In this document: positions 24,175 through 32,669 of the stretch, piece after piece
Layout: the number at the start of each line of letters is the position of its first letter
Numbering within the stretch: position 1 is the stretch's first letter
Origin: Minicystis rosea
Lineage (GTDB): Bacteria > Myxococcota_A > Polyangia > Polyangiales > Polyangiaceae
Assembly: GCA_001931535.1 (NCBI GenBank)
Contig: CP016211.1
Coordinates: 14,213,501-14,277,500, forward strand
Direction of reading: 5' to 3'
DNA: 64,000 bases
Notes under the pieces: generated by a model
Database searches by the model: none
Told to the model about the DNA's origin: nothing
The model's input: only the letters and a program-made list of their open reading frames with translations
Made by a program: the position numbers and the translations under genes

Positions 24175-24430
24175 GCACCCGACGAAACGTGGCGCGTCGA
24201 CTTCAAGGGGCCCTTCGCGCTCGGGGACAAGTCGCGCTGCTCCCCGCCGACGCTGACCGATCAGGTCAGTCGCTACCTGCTCGAGCGAGCGTTTCGCGAG
24301 CTCGGGCGGCCTCGTCGCATCCGCTCGGACAACGGTCCTCCGTTCGCGACGACGGGCATCGGCGGGCTGAGCGAGCTCGGCGTGTGGTGGATCAAGCTCG
24401 AGCGGATGCACCGCACGCTGAACGATGACG
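24175..24430 (+). pseudogene. IS481-family transposase relic with internal deletions
   Basis: A single frame encodes recognisable pieces of the IS481 integrase-core domain: DETWRVDFKG, GDKSRCSPPTLTDQVSRYLL, then ERAFRELGRPRRIRSDNGPPF, GLSELGVWWIKL and ERMHRTL. Relative to usual members, about 18 residues appear missing between SRYLL and ERAFRE, and a similar number (the GIxPERIxPGxPxxNGRH region) between WWIKL and ERMHRTL. The N-terminal helix-turn-helix region is absent. Frame is kept across both gaps and the three DDE acids (VDFKG, RSDNG, LERMH) remain, but the protein cannot be functional in this form. No terminal inverted repeats are evident. Confidence 0.8.
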
Positions 24431-24562
24431 ATCTGACGGATCCGCTTGCTGGAGGAGACGGTGGCTCCCTCGAGCCCCGGGTTCGCCGCTCCTTCTCGAT
24501 CCTGGGCATTGGTCATGCCGCCTTGACGACCCCGGCGCGCGCCGGTTCCATGCCGGCGCCGC

Positions 24563-26206
24563 ATGCGTCCCGATCTCCATGCCGGCCTCGGCGTTCGCGC
24601 CCGTCGCGCCTGGGATCGCGCGCGGCCTGAGGATCTCGCGCTCGCGGCGGGCCTCTGCGTGATCGTCGCCGTCGCCTTCCGCCACTTCGCGCAGCACCGT
24701 CACTACCTCTTCGACGACGCCCACATCACCTTCCGCTACGCGGAGAACCTCGCCCACGGCCACGGTCTCGTCTTCAACCCCGGCGAGCGCGTGGAGGGCA
24801 CTTCGGCCTTCCTCTTCGCGCTGATCCTCGCCGTCCCGATGATCTTCGGCGCCGCCCCGCTCCCCGTGGCGCAGATCGTCGGCGCCCTCTCCACGACCAT
24901 CCTCGTCGCCTACGTCTTCGCCACCGTCCGTTTGCTCACCCGCGACGCGCGCGGCGGCCTGCTCGGCCTGGGCGCGGCGCTCGCGACCGCGTGGGCCACG
25001 CCCATCGCCGCGTACGCCATGAGCGGCATGGAGACGAGCCTCTACGTCTGCCTCCTCGTCACCGCGATCCACCACTACCTCCGCGATCCCGCCTCCCGCG
25101 CGTGGGCGCTTCTCTTCGCGCTCGCCGCGCTCACCCGCCCGGAGGGCGCCGGGATGTACCTCGTGGTGCAAGCCCTCGCCTTCCTCCGTGCCCTCCGTCG
25201 CGGCGACGATTGGCGCGCGGCCCTCCGGCCCGCCGCCGCGTTCGCGGCCGTCTTCGTGCCCTTCCTGCTCTTCCGCCTGGCCTACTACGGCGAGCTGGTC
25301 CCCAACACCGTCGTGGCCAAGAGCACCTTCCAGCAGCGCCTCCTCGCCATGCCCCGGGCGCAGGCGCTCGCGGCGTTGAGCGCGAGCGACGGCGCGACGA
25401 TCCTCCCGGCCTTTCTCGACCTCGCCTTCGGACCGCTCGCGCTGATCGGCGGCGCCGCGCTCTTCGTGCGCCGCACGCGACACGCCGCGATCGTCCTCTT
25501 CGCGTGCGCGCTCGCGGTGGCGCTCGTGTGCCTGTGGAACGAGGGCGACTGGATGCCGCACTACCGCCTCCTCGTGCCGCTCCTGCCGCTCGTCTTCATC
25601 GCGCTCGCGCTCGGGCTTTCAGCCTTTCTGGAGATCGATCCGCGCCGGGCCGCAGGCCGCGCCGCGCCGCTCGTCGCCGGTCTCGCGGTGCTCCTCTTCG
25701 CGGCGCGCCGCGCGCACTACGACGCGGGGCCGGGCAAGCGTTCGCTCGACGCCGCGGAACGGCACCTCGTCGACCTCGGGCAGAAGCTCGGCGCCGTGCG
25801 CCGGCCCGACGATCTCCTGGCCACCGACATCGCGGGCATCATCCCGCTCCACTCCCGCATGCGCACGCTCGACATGCTCGGCCTCTGTGACCGGCACATC
25901 GCCCACCACGGCACCAACGGCGGCAAGATGGGCAAGTGGGATCTGCCGTACACCTTCTCGCGGCGCCCCACCTTCTACGTCATCAACTTCACCACCGTGC
26001 TCCGCGACCTCTACCGGCACCCCGCCTTTCGCGACGCCGACGCCTACTGGGCGGTGCGCACGCCGTACGATCGCGATCCGAAGAACCCGACCCGCGACAA
26101 GAAGGTGGTCCTGGTGCGCAAGGATCGGCCCGGGCTCGACGCCGTGGTGCGCAAGCTGGACGCCGAGCTCGTCGACCCGCGCAAGCTGATCCCCGGGACG
26201 CGATGA
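24563..26206 (+). CDS. GT-C family integral-membrane glycosyltransferase
   Basis: 547 residues. After an Arg-rich N-terminus there are about ten hydrophobic segments. The first periplasmic loop carries the GT-C acidic motif in LFDDAHITFRYAENLAHGHG, followed by VFNPGERVEGTSAF. Other recognisable features are ALTRPEGAGMYLV, YYGELVPNTVVAKSTF and NEGDWMPHYRLLVPLLPL. A soluble C-terminal domain of about 170 residues follows. The pattern is that of polyprenyl-phosphate-sugar-dependent enzymes related to mycobacterial AftB-like arabinofuranosyltransferases and ArnT/PMT proteins. The acceptor is unknown. It is flanked by repeats on both sides and has no obvious operon partner. Confidence 0.8.
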   Translation: MRPDLHAGLGVRARRAWDRARPEDLALAAGLCVIVAVAFRHFAQHRHYLFDDAHITFRYAENLAHGHGLVFNPGERVEGTSAFLFALILAVPMIFGAAPLPVAQIVGALSTTILVAYVFATVRLLTRDARGGLLGLGAALATAWATPIAAYAMSGMETSLYVCLLVTAIHHYLRDPASRAWALLFALAALTRPEGAGMYLVVQALAFLRALRRGDDWRAALRPAAAFAAVFVPFLLFRLAYYGELVPNTVVAKSTFQQRLLAMPRAQALAALSASDGATILPAFLDLAFGPLALIGGAALFVRRTRHAAIVLFACALAVALVCLWNEGDWMPHYRLLVPLLPLVFIALALGLSAFLEIDPRRAAGRAAPLVAGLAVLLFAARRAHYDAGPGKRSLDAAERHLVDLGQKLGAVRRPDDLLATDIAGIIPLHSRMRTLDMLGLCDRHIAHHGTNGGKMGKWDLPYTFSRRPTFYVINFTTVLRDLYRHPAFRDADAYWAVRTPYDRDPKNPTRDKKVVLVRKDRPGLDAVVRKLDAELVDPRKLIPGTR

Positions 26207-26271
26207 AAGGGCCGTATCTCGAAGCGTCCATACGCTGCCATCCAAAGTGTCACCCAAGGACCCGGCCGCAC

Positions 26272-26299
26272 CGGCGTGCATCCGCAAGGCGTCGGCACG
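26272..26299 (+). repeat. 28-bp direct repeat, copy 2
   Basis: Identical to 24125-24152 over 28 bases, again followed by a second GCGTCGGCACG. It lies about 65 bases after the glycosyltransferase stop codon. Confidence 0.75.
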
Positions 26300-26351
26300 C
26301 ACGGCCCACGCGTCGGCACGCCGCCGAGACACGTCGAGGCGTGGAGGGGAA

Positions 26352-26540
26352 TGGATCGGCACACGGCCGAGATGCGTCGGGGCACGGCCGAGACCCGTCG
26401 GGACACGGCCGAGATGTGTCGGGACACGGGGGGAGATGGATCGGCAAGTCGCGATCGGGATCGGCAAGCCGGGGGAAGGGATCGGCAAGCCGAGTTTTGC
26501 CATCGGCAACTCGGGTTGGGCACCGGCAGCCGGGGGCCGG
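26352..26540 (+). repeat. Degenerate ~21-bp tandem repeat array
   Basis: Units such as GATGCGTCGGGGCACGGCC and GACCCGTCGGGACACGGCC (21-base spacing) pass gradually into GATCGGCAAGCCG-type units. About eight units fill most of the gap between the glycosyltransferase and the convergent gene ending at 26587. No gene is visible here. Confidence 0.65.
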
Positions 26541-26586
26541 CACGCGCGACGCGCAGCCTGGGAAGCTGCGCGTCGCGGTGAGGAGC

Positions 26587-27447
26587 TCAGGCGGGGGTTG
26601 CGGCGGGCTTTTCGGCGGGCTTGGCCGTGCCGTTGCGCTTGCCGAGGAGGCGGCGCGTGGCGATGGGCACGAGGCGCGGGATGGTGGCGTCGACCTCGTG
26701 CGCGGCGTCGAACGCATGCACGATTTCGCCGAGGATGTGGATGTTGATCCCGTCGAGGAGATCGATCTCGCCCTGCGACGTCTTGCTGGTCGTCGCCCTC
26801 CCCGTGGCCGCGGCGGAGGTCGTCTTCACCGTTTCGCCGGCCTGCGAGAGCTTGTCGAGGTAGGCCGGGGAGAGCCTCGCGAGCTTCGCGCGCGCGGAGA
26901 TCGGCCCCGTTGGGACGGCCAGCCATTCCTTGCCCAACGCGACCAAGCGCTCGATGCCCTTCACGAGCGCGGCGGCGTCCTCCGCGGTGCCCAGCGCGGT
27001 CTGGAGACGCGCGCGCAGGACGGGATCGCGCCCGGCGATCCGAGCGAGCGCGCGCTCCGCGTGATCGCGCAGCGTGAGCCCGCGCTGGAACGCGACGCGC
27101 GCCTCGGTCTGCCGGTGCTTCAAGGTCGCGGCGTCGAGCTCCTCGGCGTCGCCGGTGTCCGCCGTGATCTTGTCCAAGGCGAGGGCCCGATCGACGCCGA
27201 GCGCGAGCAGCTCGGGCGAGAAGCCGACGAGCGCGTCCTTCTGCTCGTCCGTGGCCTTGGACCACACCGTGAAGGCGAGCGCATAGATGCGCCGCACATC
27301 CGTGATGATGCGGGAGCTCTTGATCTGGCGGCCCACGTCGATCAGGTCGTCGTGCGCCTCCGGAGGAGCGATGGCTTCGAGCAGCTCCGGCGCGGGCGTG
27401 CCGAGCGATTTGCCGAGCTGTTCCAAGGTGAGATCGTCAGGGTTCAC
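26587..27447 (-). CDS. Helical cytoplasmic protein, unknown function
   Basis: 286 residues from GTG 27447, chosen because GGAGG lies 5 bases upstream; a longer frame to 27558 has only an Arg/Gly-rich extension. The protein is almost entirely helical (LTLEQLGKSLGTPAPELLEA, IKSSRIITDVRRIYALAFTV, RHRQTEARVAFQRGL-like segments, EIVHAFDAAHEVDATIPRLV) and ends in a Lys/Ala/Pro-rich tail. There is no signal peptide or membrane segment. I do not recognise the family. Confidence 0.75.
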   Translation of the reverse strand: MNPDDLTLEQLGKSLGTPAPELLEAIAPPEAHDDLIDVGRQIKSSRIITDVRRIYALAFTVWSKATDEQKDALVGFSPELLALGVDRALALDKITADTGDAEELDAATLKHRQTEARVAFQRGLTLRDHAERALARIAGRDPVLRARLQTALGTAEDAAALVKGIERLVALGKEWLAVPTGPISARAKLARLSPAYLDKLSQAGETVKTTSAAATGRATTSKTSQGEIDLLDGINIHILGEIVHAFDAAHEVDATIPRLVPIATRRLLGKRNGTAKPAEKPAATPA

Positions 27448-27662
27448 GATACCTCCGCAGGGGGTGGAGGCGGCGTGCGTGCCGCCTGATCCGTTTCTAC
27501 GAAGGCCGAGGCGAAATCTTCCCTCGGGGCGGACCGATTGTTCGATTTGGTGCGACAACGGCGGCGAGGCGACGACATGAAGCGCGGCTGCGCGAGGTGA
27601 TGAGCACCGGGCGGTGTCGCCCGACGCACCGGCGAGACGAGGTCACCGCCTGCGTGGGGCTC

Positions 27663-29129
27663 TCACGGTCCGCACATCGTGCGCTCGGGGGCGGGGACGG
27701 CGGCGTTGGCGCCGGTGGAGAGGCCGCGCGTCACGCAGAGCACGGGCTGGCCTTGGTCGACGTACTTGATGGTCGCGGTGTCCGCGGTCCATTCGAGATC
27801 GGTCCCGCCCAGCGTGAAGGTCGGCATCGCGTCGCGCACCGAGGGATCGAGGTCTTTGCTCGCGACGAGATCGTCGAGCACGTCGAGGCCGATGGGCACG
27901 AGGCGCACGCGCATGGTCACGCGATCGGGCATCGCGATCACCGCGGGCGTCGACGTCGGCCGCGGGAAGGTGCGGAGCACGTGCGTCAGGTAGTAGTTGG
28001 GATCGGTCTGCACGTTGGTGACCGGCCCCGGGAGCTGGTTCGAGTCGTAGCTCGCCGCTTCCCAGAACATGTGCACCTCCTTGCCGTCGCCGTCGAGGAT
28101 GCAGTCGCGGATGAGCCACAGATCGGGATCCACGAGATCCATCACCGACGTCCCGTCGGGGACCACGCCGCTCTGGTACACCGGCTCCTCGTTCGCGTAC
28201 GCCACGAGCTCGACCCACGCGCGTCGATCCTGCGTCGATCCGCTCGGCCACGCGTGACCGGCGCCCACGTTGTCGAGCACGACTTGGAGGGTGGCGGCGC
28301 CGGCCGAGCCCTTCACGCAGAGCGCGGCTTGCAGCGTCCCGTCGAGCGACGATTGCACGGCGGCCTTTTGCGCATCCATCTCGGGGAAGGGCGTGAGCGC
28401 GGTGTCGACGCCCGGGAACGTGTGCCCGTGCACGCGCCGCACGCCGACGTCCGGCGCCTGCGCGGCGAGCCCCTCGCGTCCGGCCATGTGGCACTGGCCG
28501 CAGGTGAGCCCGAGCGTGTCGTGCGAGAAGAGCGTGCCCTGCCACTCCGCGAAGGTGCGTTCGATGTGCGCGCCGAGTGGAGAGACCACGTCGTGACAGC
28601 TCCCGCACAAGGTCGCGGACTCGGGGCGGTCGCGATCGTGGATCGGTGAGTACTTCGACGCGTGCGCCTCGTTGGCCACCGGATCCGTGATCCCGCCGCG
28701 CAGCGCGCCGTCCGCGGCGAGGTTGATGGGCGCGTTGTGCGTGTCCGTCACCTCGTCGGCGGAGTGGCAGAAGTAGCAAGTCACGCCTTTGAGGTGCTGC
28801 GGGAGATCGGCGATGTTGGTGCCGTCCGTCGTCGCGCCCTCCGCGAGCGCCACGGGCGCGTGGCACTTCACGCAGAACGATCCCACCGCGCCGTTCGTCT
28901 CGCGCTGCGCGCGTGCGTTCATGGCGATGAAGACGGGATCGTCGGCGGCGTAGGCGTGCATGCTGCCCGACCACTCCCGGTAGTGATCGGGGTGGCACTG
29001 CTGGCACTTCTGCGGATCCATCAGCTCCGCCTTGGTGAACTGCGGCGTGGGCGGCGCGGAGTTGCCGCACGAGGCCGCGATCACGGCGATCGCGAGCGTG
29101 CCCGTGAAGGCGGCGAGGTCGGATCTCAT
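27663..29129 (-). CDS. Pentaheme c-type cytochrome lipoprotein (cytochrome c554-like)
   Basis: 488 residues from ATG 29129, which overlaps the previous gene's stop (ATGA). The lipoprotein signal is GTLAIAVIAASC. Five CxxCH heme sites occur in the first half: CQQCH, CVKCH, CYFCH, CGSCH and CGQCH, with further histidines (HPDHYREW, YSPIHDRD) available as axial ligands. This matches the multiheme cytochrome c554/c-prime type fold. The C-terminal ~230 residues have no heme and look like a beta-rich domain (VVLDNVGAGHAWPSGSTQDR). It probably carries electrons at the cell surface or periplasm, with the partner gene at 29126-29563. The substrate is unknown. Confidence 0.88.
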   Translation of the reverse strand: MRSDLAAFTGTLAIAVIAASCGNSAPPTPQFTKAELMDPQKCQQCHPDHYREWSGSMHAYAADDPVFIAMNARAQRETNGAVGSFCVKCHAPVALAEGATTDGTNIADLPQHLKGVTCYFCHSADEVTDTHNAPINLAADGALRGGITDPVANEAHASKYSPIHDRDRPESATLCGSCHDVVSPLGAHIERTFAEWQGTLFSHDTLGLTCGQCHMAGREGLAAQAPDVGVRRVHGHTFPGVDTALTPFPEMDAQKAAVQSSLDGTLQAALCVKGSAGAATLQVVLDNVGAGHAWPSGSTQDRRAWVELVAYANEEPVYQSGVVPDGTSVMDLVDPDLWLIRDCILDGDGKEVHMFWEAASYDSNQLPGPVTNVQTDPNYYLTHVLRTFPRPTSTPAVIAMPDRVTMRVRLVPIGLDVLDDLVASKDLDPSVRDAMPTFTLGGTDLEWTADTATIKYVDQGQPVLCVTRGLSTGANAAVPAPERTMCGP

Positions 29130-29563
29130 CGCTTCGCTCCTCCGCGGATCCACTGCTCGATGGCGCATCGCTCCGCATCGGGGAGCCGCGCGCCGGGGGG
29201 CATTACCTCGGCGGCATCGGTCGAGGCGATGCGCCGGAACAGCTCGCTACAAGCGTCGCCCGGCGTCACCCGCGCGTCGCCGTCCTTCTCGCCGAGGAGC
29301 AACGCATAGGCGCTGTCGGCATCGGTGAACGCGAGGCCGCCCTGGTTGCCTTCGGCCGCGTGACAGCCGGTGCCCGGAGCAGCGCACGTCGGCGCGAGCG
29401 TGCGCGCGAAGACCTGATCGAAGGTCGGCTCGTAGAGCGGCGCGCAGTCGGCCGGTTGATCCGGCGCGCACGAAGACCCTCCACAGCCGTTCGTCACCAT
29501 CGCGAGGCCGATCGCCGCGAGGCCGATCGCCGCGGCGACGCGCGGGACAGAAGCAAGTCGCAT
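29126..29563 (-). CDS. Small cytochrome-like lipoprotein with atypical heme motif
   Basis: 145 residues from ATG 29563, chosen because it gives the signal AAIGLAAIGLAMVTNGC. The mature part resembles small planctomycete-type cytochrome c domains: a Cys...CH region reading CAAPGTGCHAAEG (CH preceded by six rather than two residues after the first Cys), GGLAFTDADSAYALLLG, ELFRRIASTD and MPPGARLPDAERCAIEQWIR. The stretched motif makes covalent heme attachment uncertain. It is translationally coupled to the pentaheme cytochrome and divergent from another such lipoprotein at 29626. Confidence 0.78.
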   Translation of the reverse strand: MRLASVPRVAAAIGLAAIGLAMVTNGCGGSSCAPDQPADCAPLYEPTFDQVFARTLAPTCAAPGTGCHAAEGNQGGLAFTDADSAYALLLGEKDGDARVTPGDACSELFRRIASTDAAEVMPPGARLPDAERCAIEQWIRGGAKR

Positions 29564-29625
29564 CGCGGACACGCTACCACGCCGCGATGGTGGCGGCCGC
29601 GCGCGCCGGTGGGTATGAACCGCAC

Positions 29626-29991
29626 GTGAGGCTCGATTCGTCATCCGTTGCTCGGCTCGTCGCCGTCGTCCTCGTTGCCGTCGCCGGCGGCTGTGGCAGC
29701 GAGAGCGGCGCATGCCCCGATGATCTCCCCGCGAGCTGCCCCTCCGATGCGCCCGGCTACGCGGCCACGATCGCACCCTTGATCGAGGCTCGCTGCGTCA
29801 CCTGTCACACCACCGGCGGCCAAGCCTCGGACAAGGCCTTCGGCACGCATGCCGAGGTCCACGCGCAGCGGACGGGCATCCTCAGCCAAGTCTACGGTTG
29901 CCGCATGCCGCCCGCCGGCGCGGTGCAGCTCACGGAAGACGAGCGCTCCGCGCTGCTCGCCTGGCTCGTCTGCGGCGCACAGGACAACTAG
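29626..29991 (+). CDS. Small c-type cytochrome lipoprotein
   Basis: 121 residues from GTG 29626, which starts a lipoprotein signal (LVAVVLVAVAGGC). One canonical heme site is present, CVTCH, in IAPLIEARCVTCHTTGGQAS. A methionine in CRMPPAGAVQLTEDERSALL may be the second axial ligand. It is divergent from the coupled cytochrome pair, with the two starts only 62 bases apart, so they share a promoter region and probably a pathway. Confidence 0.85.
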   Translation: MRLDSSSVARLVAVVLVAVAGGCGSESGACPDDLPASCPSDAPGYAATIAPLIEARCVTCHTTGGQASDKAFGTHAEVHAQRTGILSQVYGCRMPPAGAVQLTEDERSALLAWLVCGAQDN

Positions 29992-30024
29992 GCATCGTTT
30001 GACGGCTTCGAGAGAGAGAGAAGG

Positions 30025-30234
30025 AACGCAAAGGCGCAAAGGCGCAGAGACGCAAAAAGGCGGGGGGATCGAGGCTCGTCGCGCGCGCTTCTCGCGCTCG
30101 ATCGAGGCCCGGAGATGCAAAGATGCTCGGCGAGATCACCGACCCCATGCGCCCGAAGAGCCACCGGGCACGGTGATGCGACCACCCCTTTCTTTGCGCC
30201 TTTTTGCGTCTTTGCGTCTTTGCGCCTTTGCGTT
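30025..30234. repeat. Large inverted repeat of CGCAAAG-type heptamers
   Basis: The left arm (30025-30062) is built of AACGCAAAGGCGCAAAGGCG and CAGAGACGCAAAAAGGCG. The right arm (30197-30234) is its reverse complement with two mismatches over 38 bases. The 134-base spacer carries no gene. Similar CGCAAAG/ACGCAAAG heptamer repeats are known between genes in cyanobacteria, planctomycetes and others. It fills most of the gap 29992-30333. Confidence 0.85.
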
Positions 30235-30333
30235 AAATCCGCCGCACACCGAGCGGCCACCCTTCAGACCGGCCTCGGCTTCCCGATGGACGTCGAAGCC
30301 TGACGGGCGAGCGCTGGTGATAGAAATACATCG

Positions 30334-32016
30334 ATGACCTCCGGCCCTCCGGATCCCACGCACCGCGCCCACGCACCGCTGCTCGCGCTCGTGGTGCTCG
30401 TGGCGGCGTGGCTCTCGCCGCTCCGTGCGCGTGCGGCCGACGGCGTCGCGGACCACGCGTCGGGCCACGTGCTCGCGCGCGCGTCGAGCGTGGTGTTCCT
30501 CGCGAGCGCCATCGTGGTGACGGCATTCCTGGTCAACCGCTTCGCCCCCAAGCAGCGCCGCCGGATGCGCGGGACCGTGATCACGGGCCTGTTCTATCTG
30601 CTCGCGTACGCGGTGCACGTGGGCCTCGCGATCCTCGGCGTGCCCGAGCCGGGCGGCATCGCCGCCGAGCTGACGCAGCTCCTCGGCCTGCTCACCGCGA
30701 TCAACCTCGGCGTGCTGGTCGTCTTCGACTTCGCCCTCGCCGCCGTCGGCACCACCATGGCGCCGTTCCTCGGCAGCCTGCTGGTCGTGATCGGCAACAT
30801 CGCGGCGGTGGTGATCACGCTGCGCCACCTCGGCGTGGAGCTCTCCGGCATCCTCGCCACCTCGGCGCTCCTCACCACCATCACCGCGTTCTCGATCCAA
30901 GGCACGCTGAGCAACGTCGTCGGCGGCTTGGCGCTCCACATCGACGACTCGATCCGCGTCGGCGACTGGGTGCAGCTCGAGAACGGGAAGCAGGGCAAGG
31001 TCCGGGAGATTCGCTGGCGCTACACCGTCATCGAGACGCGCGATTGGGACACGATGATCGTGCCCAACGCCACCATCCTCGGCAGCACCATCACCGTGCT
31101 CGGCAAGCGCGAAGGGCAGCCCCTCCAGCACCGGATGTGGATCTACTTCAACGTCGACTTCCGCTACAGCCCCGCCGACGTCATCGAGGCCGTGAACAAG
31201 GGCCTGCAGAACGCGCCCATCGAAGGCGTGGCCTCCGAGCCGCTGCCCCACGCCATCTGCATGGACTTCGCCAAGGATGGGCGCGACAGCTTCGCGTACT
31301 ACGCCGTTCGCTACTTTCTCACCGATCTCGCCAAGGACGATCCCACGAGCTCACGCGTGCGCGAGCGCATCTACACGGCGCTGCGGCGCGCATCCATTCC
31401 GCTCGCCGTGCCCGCCGGCCGCGTGTGGGTGGAGCAGGACGATGTGGAGCGCCGCGAGCGCAAGAAGCAGGCGGAGGTCGATCGCCGCCACAAGGCGCTC
31501 GCCGGCGTCGAGTTCCTCCGCACGCTCCACGAAGGCGAGCGCGACTTCGTCGCGGACCGCCTGCTCTACGCGCTCTTCGCGCCGGGCGAGACCATCACCA
31601 AGCAGGGCGCGGTGGCGCACTGGCTCTACATCATCGTCAGCGGCGTCGCCGAGGTGCGCATCTGCATCGACGGGACGAACCGCGCCGTCGCCAAGATCCA
31701 AGCCCCCGGCTTCGTCGGCGAGATGGGCCTCATGACCGGCGAGCCCCGCACCGCCACCGTCGTGGCCCTGACCGAGGTCGAGTGTTACCGCCTCGACAAA
31801 GAGGCCTTCAACAAGATCATGGCCGACCGGCCCGAGATCGCGAAAGAGATCTCGAGCGTGCTCGCCGCCCGCAACGTGGAGCTGCAAGCCGTGCGTGAAG
31901 ACCTCGACGAAGGCGCCAAACAGATGGCGCTCGAAGCCGAGCATCGCCGCATGCTGGGCACCATCCGCCGCTTCTTCGGCCTCGAGGAAGACACCGCGCC
32001 GAGCTCGCTGAGCTGA
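30334..32016 (+). CDS. MscS-type mechanosensitive channel with cyclic-nucleotide-binding domain
   Basis: 560 residues. After an N-terminal hydrophobic segment there are three further membrane helices, then the MscS pore helix and beta domain (TTITAFSIQGTLSNVVGGLA, DDSIRVGDWVQL, VIETRDWDTMIVPNATIL). From about residue 400 a cNMP-binding domain follows, with LFAPGETITKQGAVAHWLYI, GFVGEMGLMTGEPRTATVVA (phosphate-binding cassette, ending G-E-x-x-L/M...R-T-A) and a terminal coiled helix. Such fusions are known as bacterial cyclic-nucleotide-gated MscS-like channels (bCNG). Gating by cAMP or cGMP is expected, and osmotic function may be lost, as reported for some relatives. Confidence 0.92.
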   Translation: MTSGPPDPTHRAHAPLLALVVLVAAWLSPLRARAADGVADHASGHVLARASSVVFLASAIVVTAFLVNRFAPKQRRRMRGTVITGLFYLLAYAVHVGLAILGVPEPGGIAAELTQLLGLLTAINLGVLVVFDFALAAVGTTMAPFLGSLLVVIGNIAAVVITLRHLGVELSGILATSALLTTITAFSIQGTLSNVVGGLALHIDDSIRVGDWVQLENGKQGKVREIRWRYTVIETRDWDTMIVPNATILGSTITVLGKREGQPLQHRMWIYFNVDFRYSPADVIEAVNKGLQNAPIEGVASEPLPHAICMDFAKDGRDSFAYYAVRYFLTDLAKDDPTSSRVRERIYTALRRASIPLAVPAGRVWVEQDDVERRERKKQAEVDRRHKALAGVEFLRTLHEGERDFVADRLLYALFAPGETITKQGAVAHWLYIIVSGVAEVRICIDGTNRAVAKIQAPGFVGEMGLMTGEPRTATVVALTEVECYRLDKEAFNKIMADRPEIAKEISSVLAARNVELQAVREDLDEGAKQMALEAEHRRMLGTIRRFFGLEEDTAPSSLS

Positions 32017-32122
32017 GCCTCACCCGAACCCTTCCAGCATCGTCACGACGCGGTCGATGGCCGATCCCCTCACGCGTGTGCGCATCTTGTTCTTCCTACC
32101 CCGACGCGGTGCAACGTAGCCC

Positions 32123-32578
32123 ATGGCCTCGCTCCAAATCCTGCTCGGTCAACTGGCCCCGTGGACGACGCTCGTGCCACCCCAGGCAGAGCTCGGAGGC
32201 CGGTTCTCGTCGAAGAAGGACGTGTTCGAGCCCGGCGGCTTTCGCCTGACCTGGGTGCTCGACCCCGCCGACGAGAGGGTGCTCGGCAGGCTCGAGTACG
32301 TCTTCCGCGAGTCGTCGCTGGAGGCGGTGGCCGAGCGGTTCACCGCAGCAGCCGCGCGACTCGGGATCGACGTCTCCCGCGAGATCGACGATGTCTTGGC
32401 GAAGGCGCGAGCGTTGCCCGGCGATCGGACGGAGCTCTCGCTCGCCGACCGCTTGATGACCACCTTGCTCGCGCGGGATGAGTGGCGCGGGTTCGTCAAG
32501 GTGTACGCAGAGGACGATCTGTGGATGAACGAGCTGTGCCTCTTTCGTCCGGCGTTCCGCGCGGCGCGGGACTCCTGA
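32123..32578 (+). CDS. Hypothetical protein
   Basis: 151 residues from ATG 32123. There is no signal peptide or membrane segment. The sequence is a compact alpha/beta protein (GGFRLTWVLDPADERVLGRL, AVAERFTAAAARLGIDVSRE, DRLMTTLLARDEWRGFVKVY). I recognise no family. It lies alone between the channel gene and a convergent SnoaL-like gene, with about 100 bases free on each side. Confidence 0.6.
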   Translation: MASLQILLGQLAPWTTLVPPQAELGGRFSSKKDVFEPGGFRLTWVLDPADERVLGRLEYVFRESSLEAVAERFTAAAARLGIDVSREIDDVLAKARALPGDRTELSLADRLMTTLLARDEWRGFVKVYAEDDLWMNELCLFRPAFRAARDS

Positions 32579-32669
32579 TCCGACGTTGGGCAATGGCTGT
32601 TCGCTTAAGCCGTCCGCGGGAGGGTGACGTCGGTGAAGGACTGTGCCGCGGCCCGGGTGGCGTGAACGG

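Noticed and set aside
24058..24630. Intact gene of 190 residues
   Set aside because: Only the middle resembles a protein family (IS481), with missing blocks; both ends are Arg/Ala/Ser-rich low-complexity translation of repeats.
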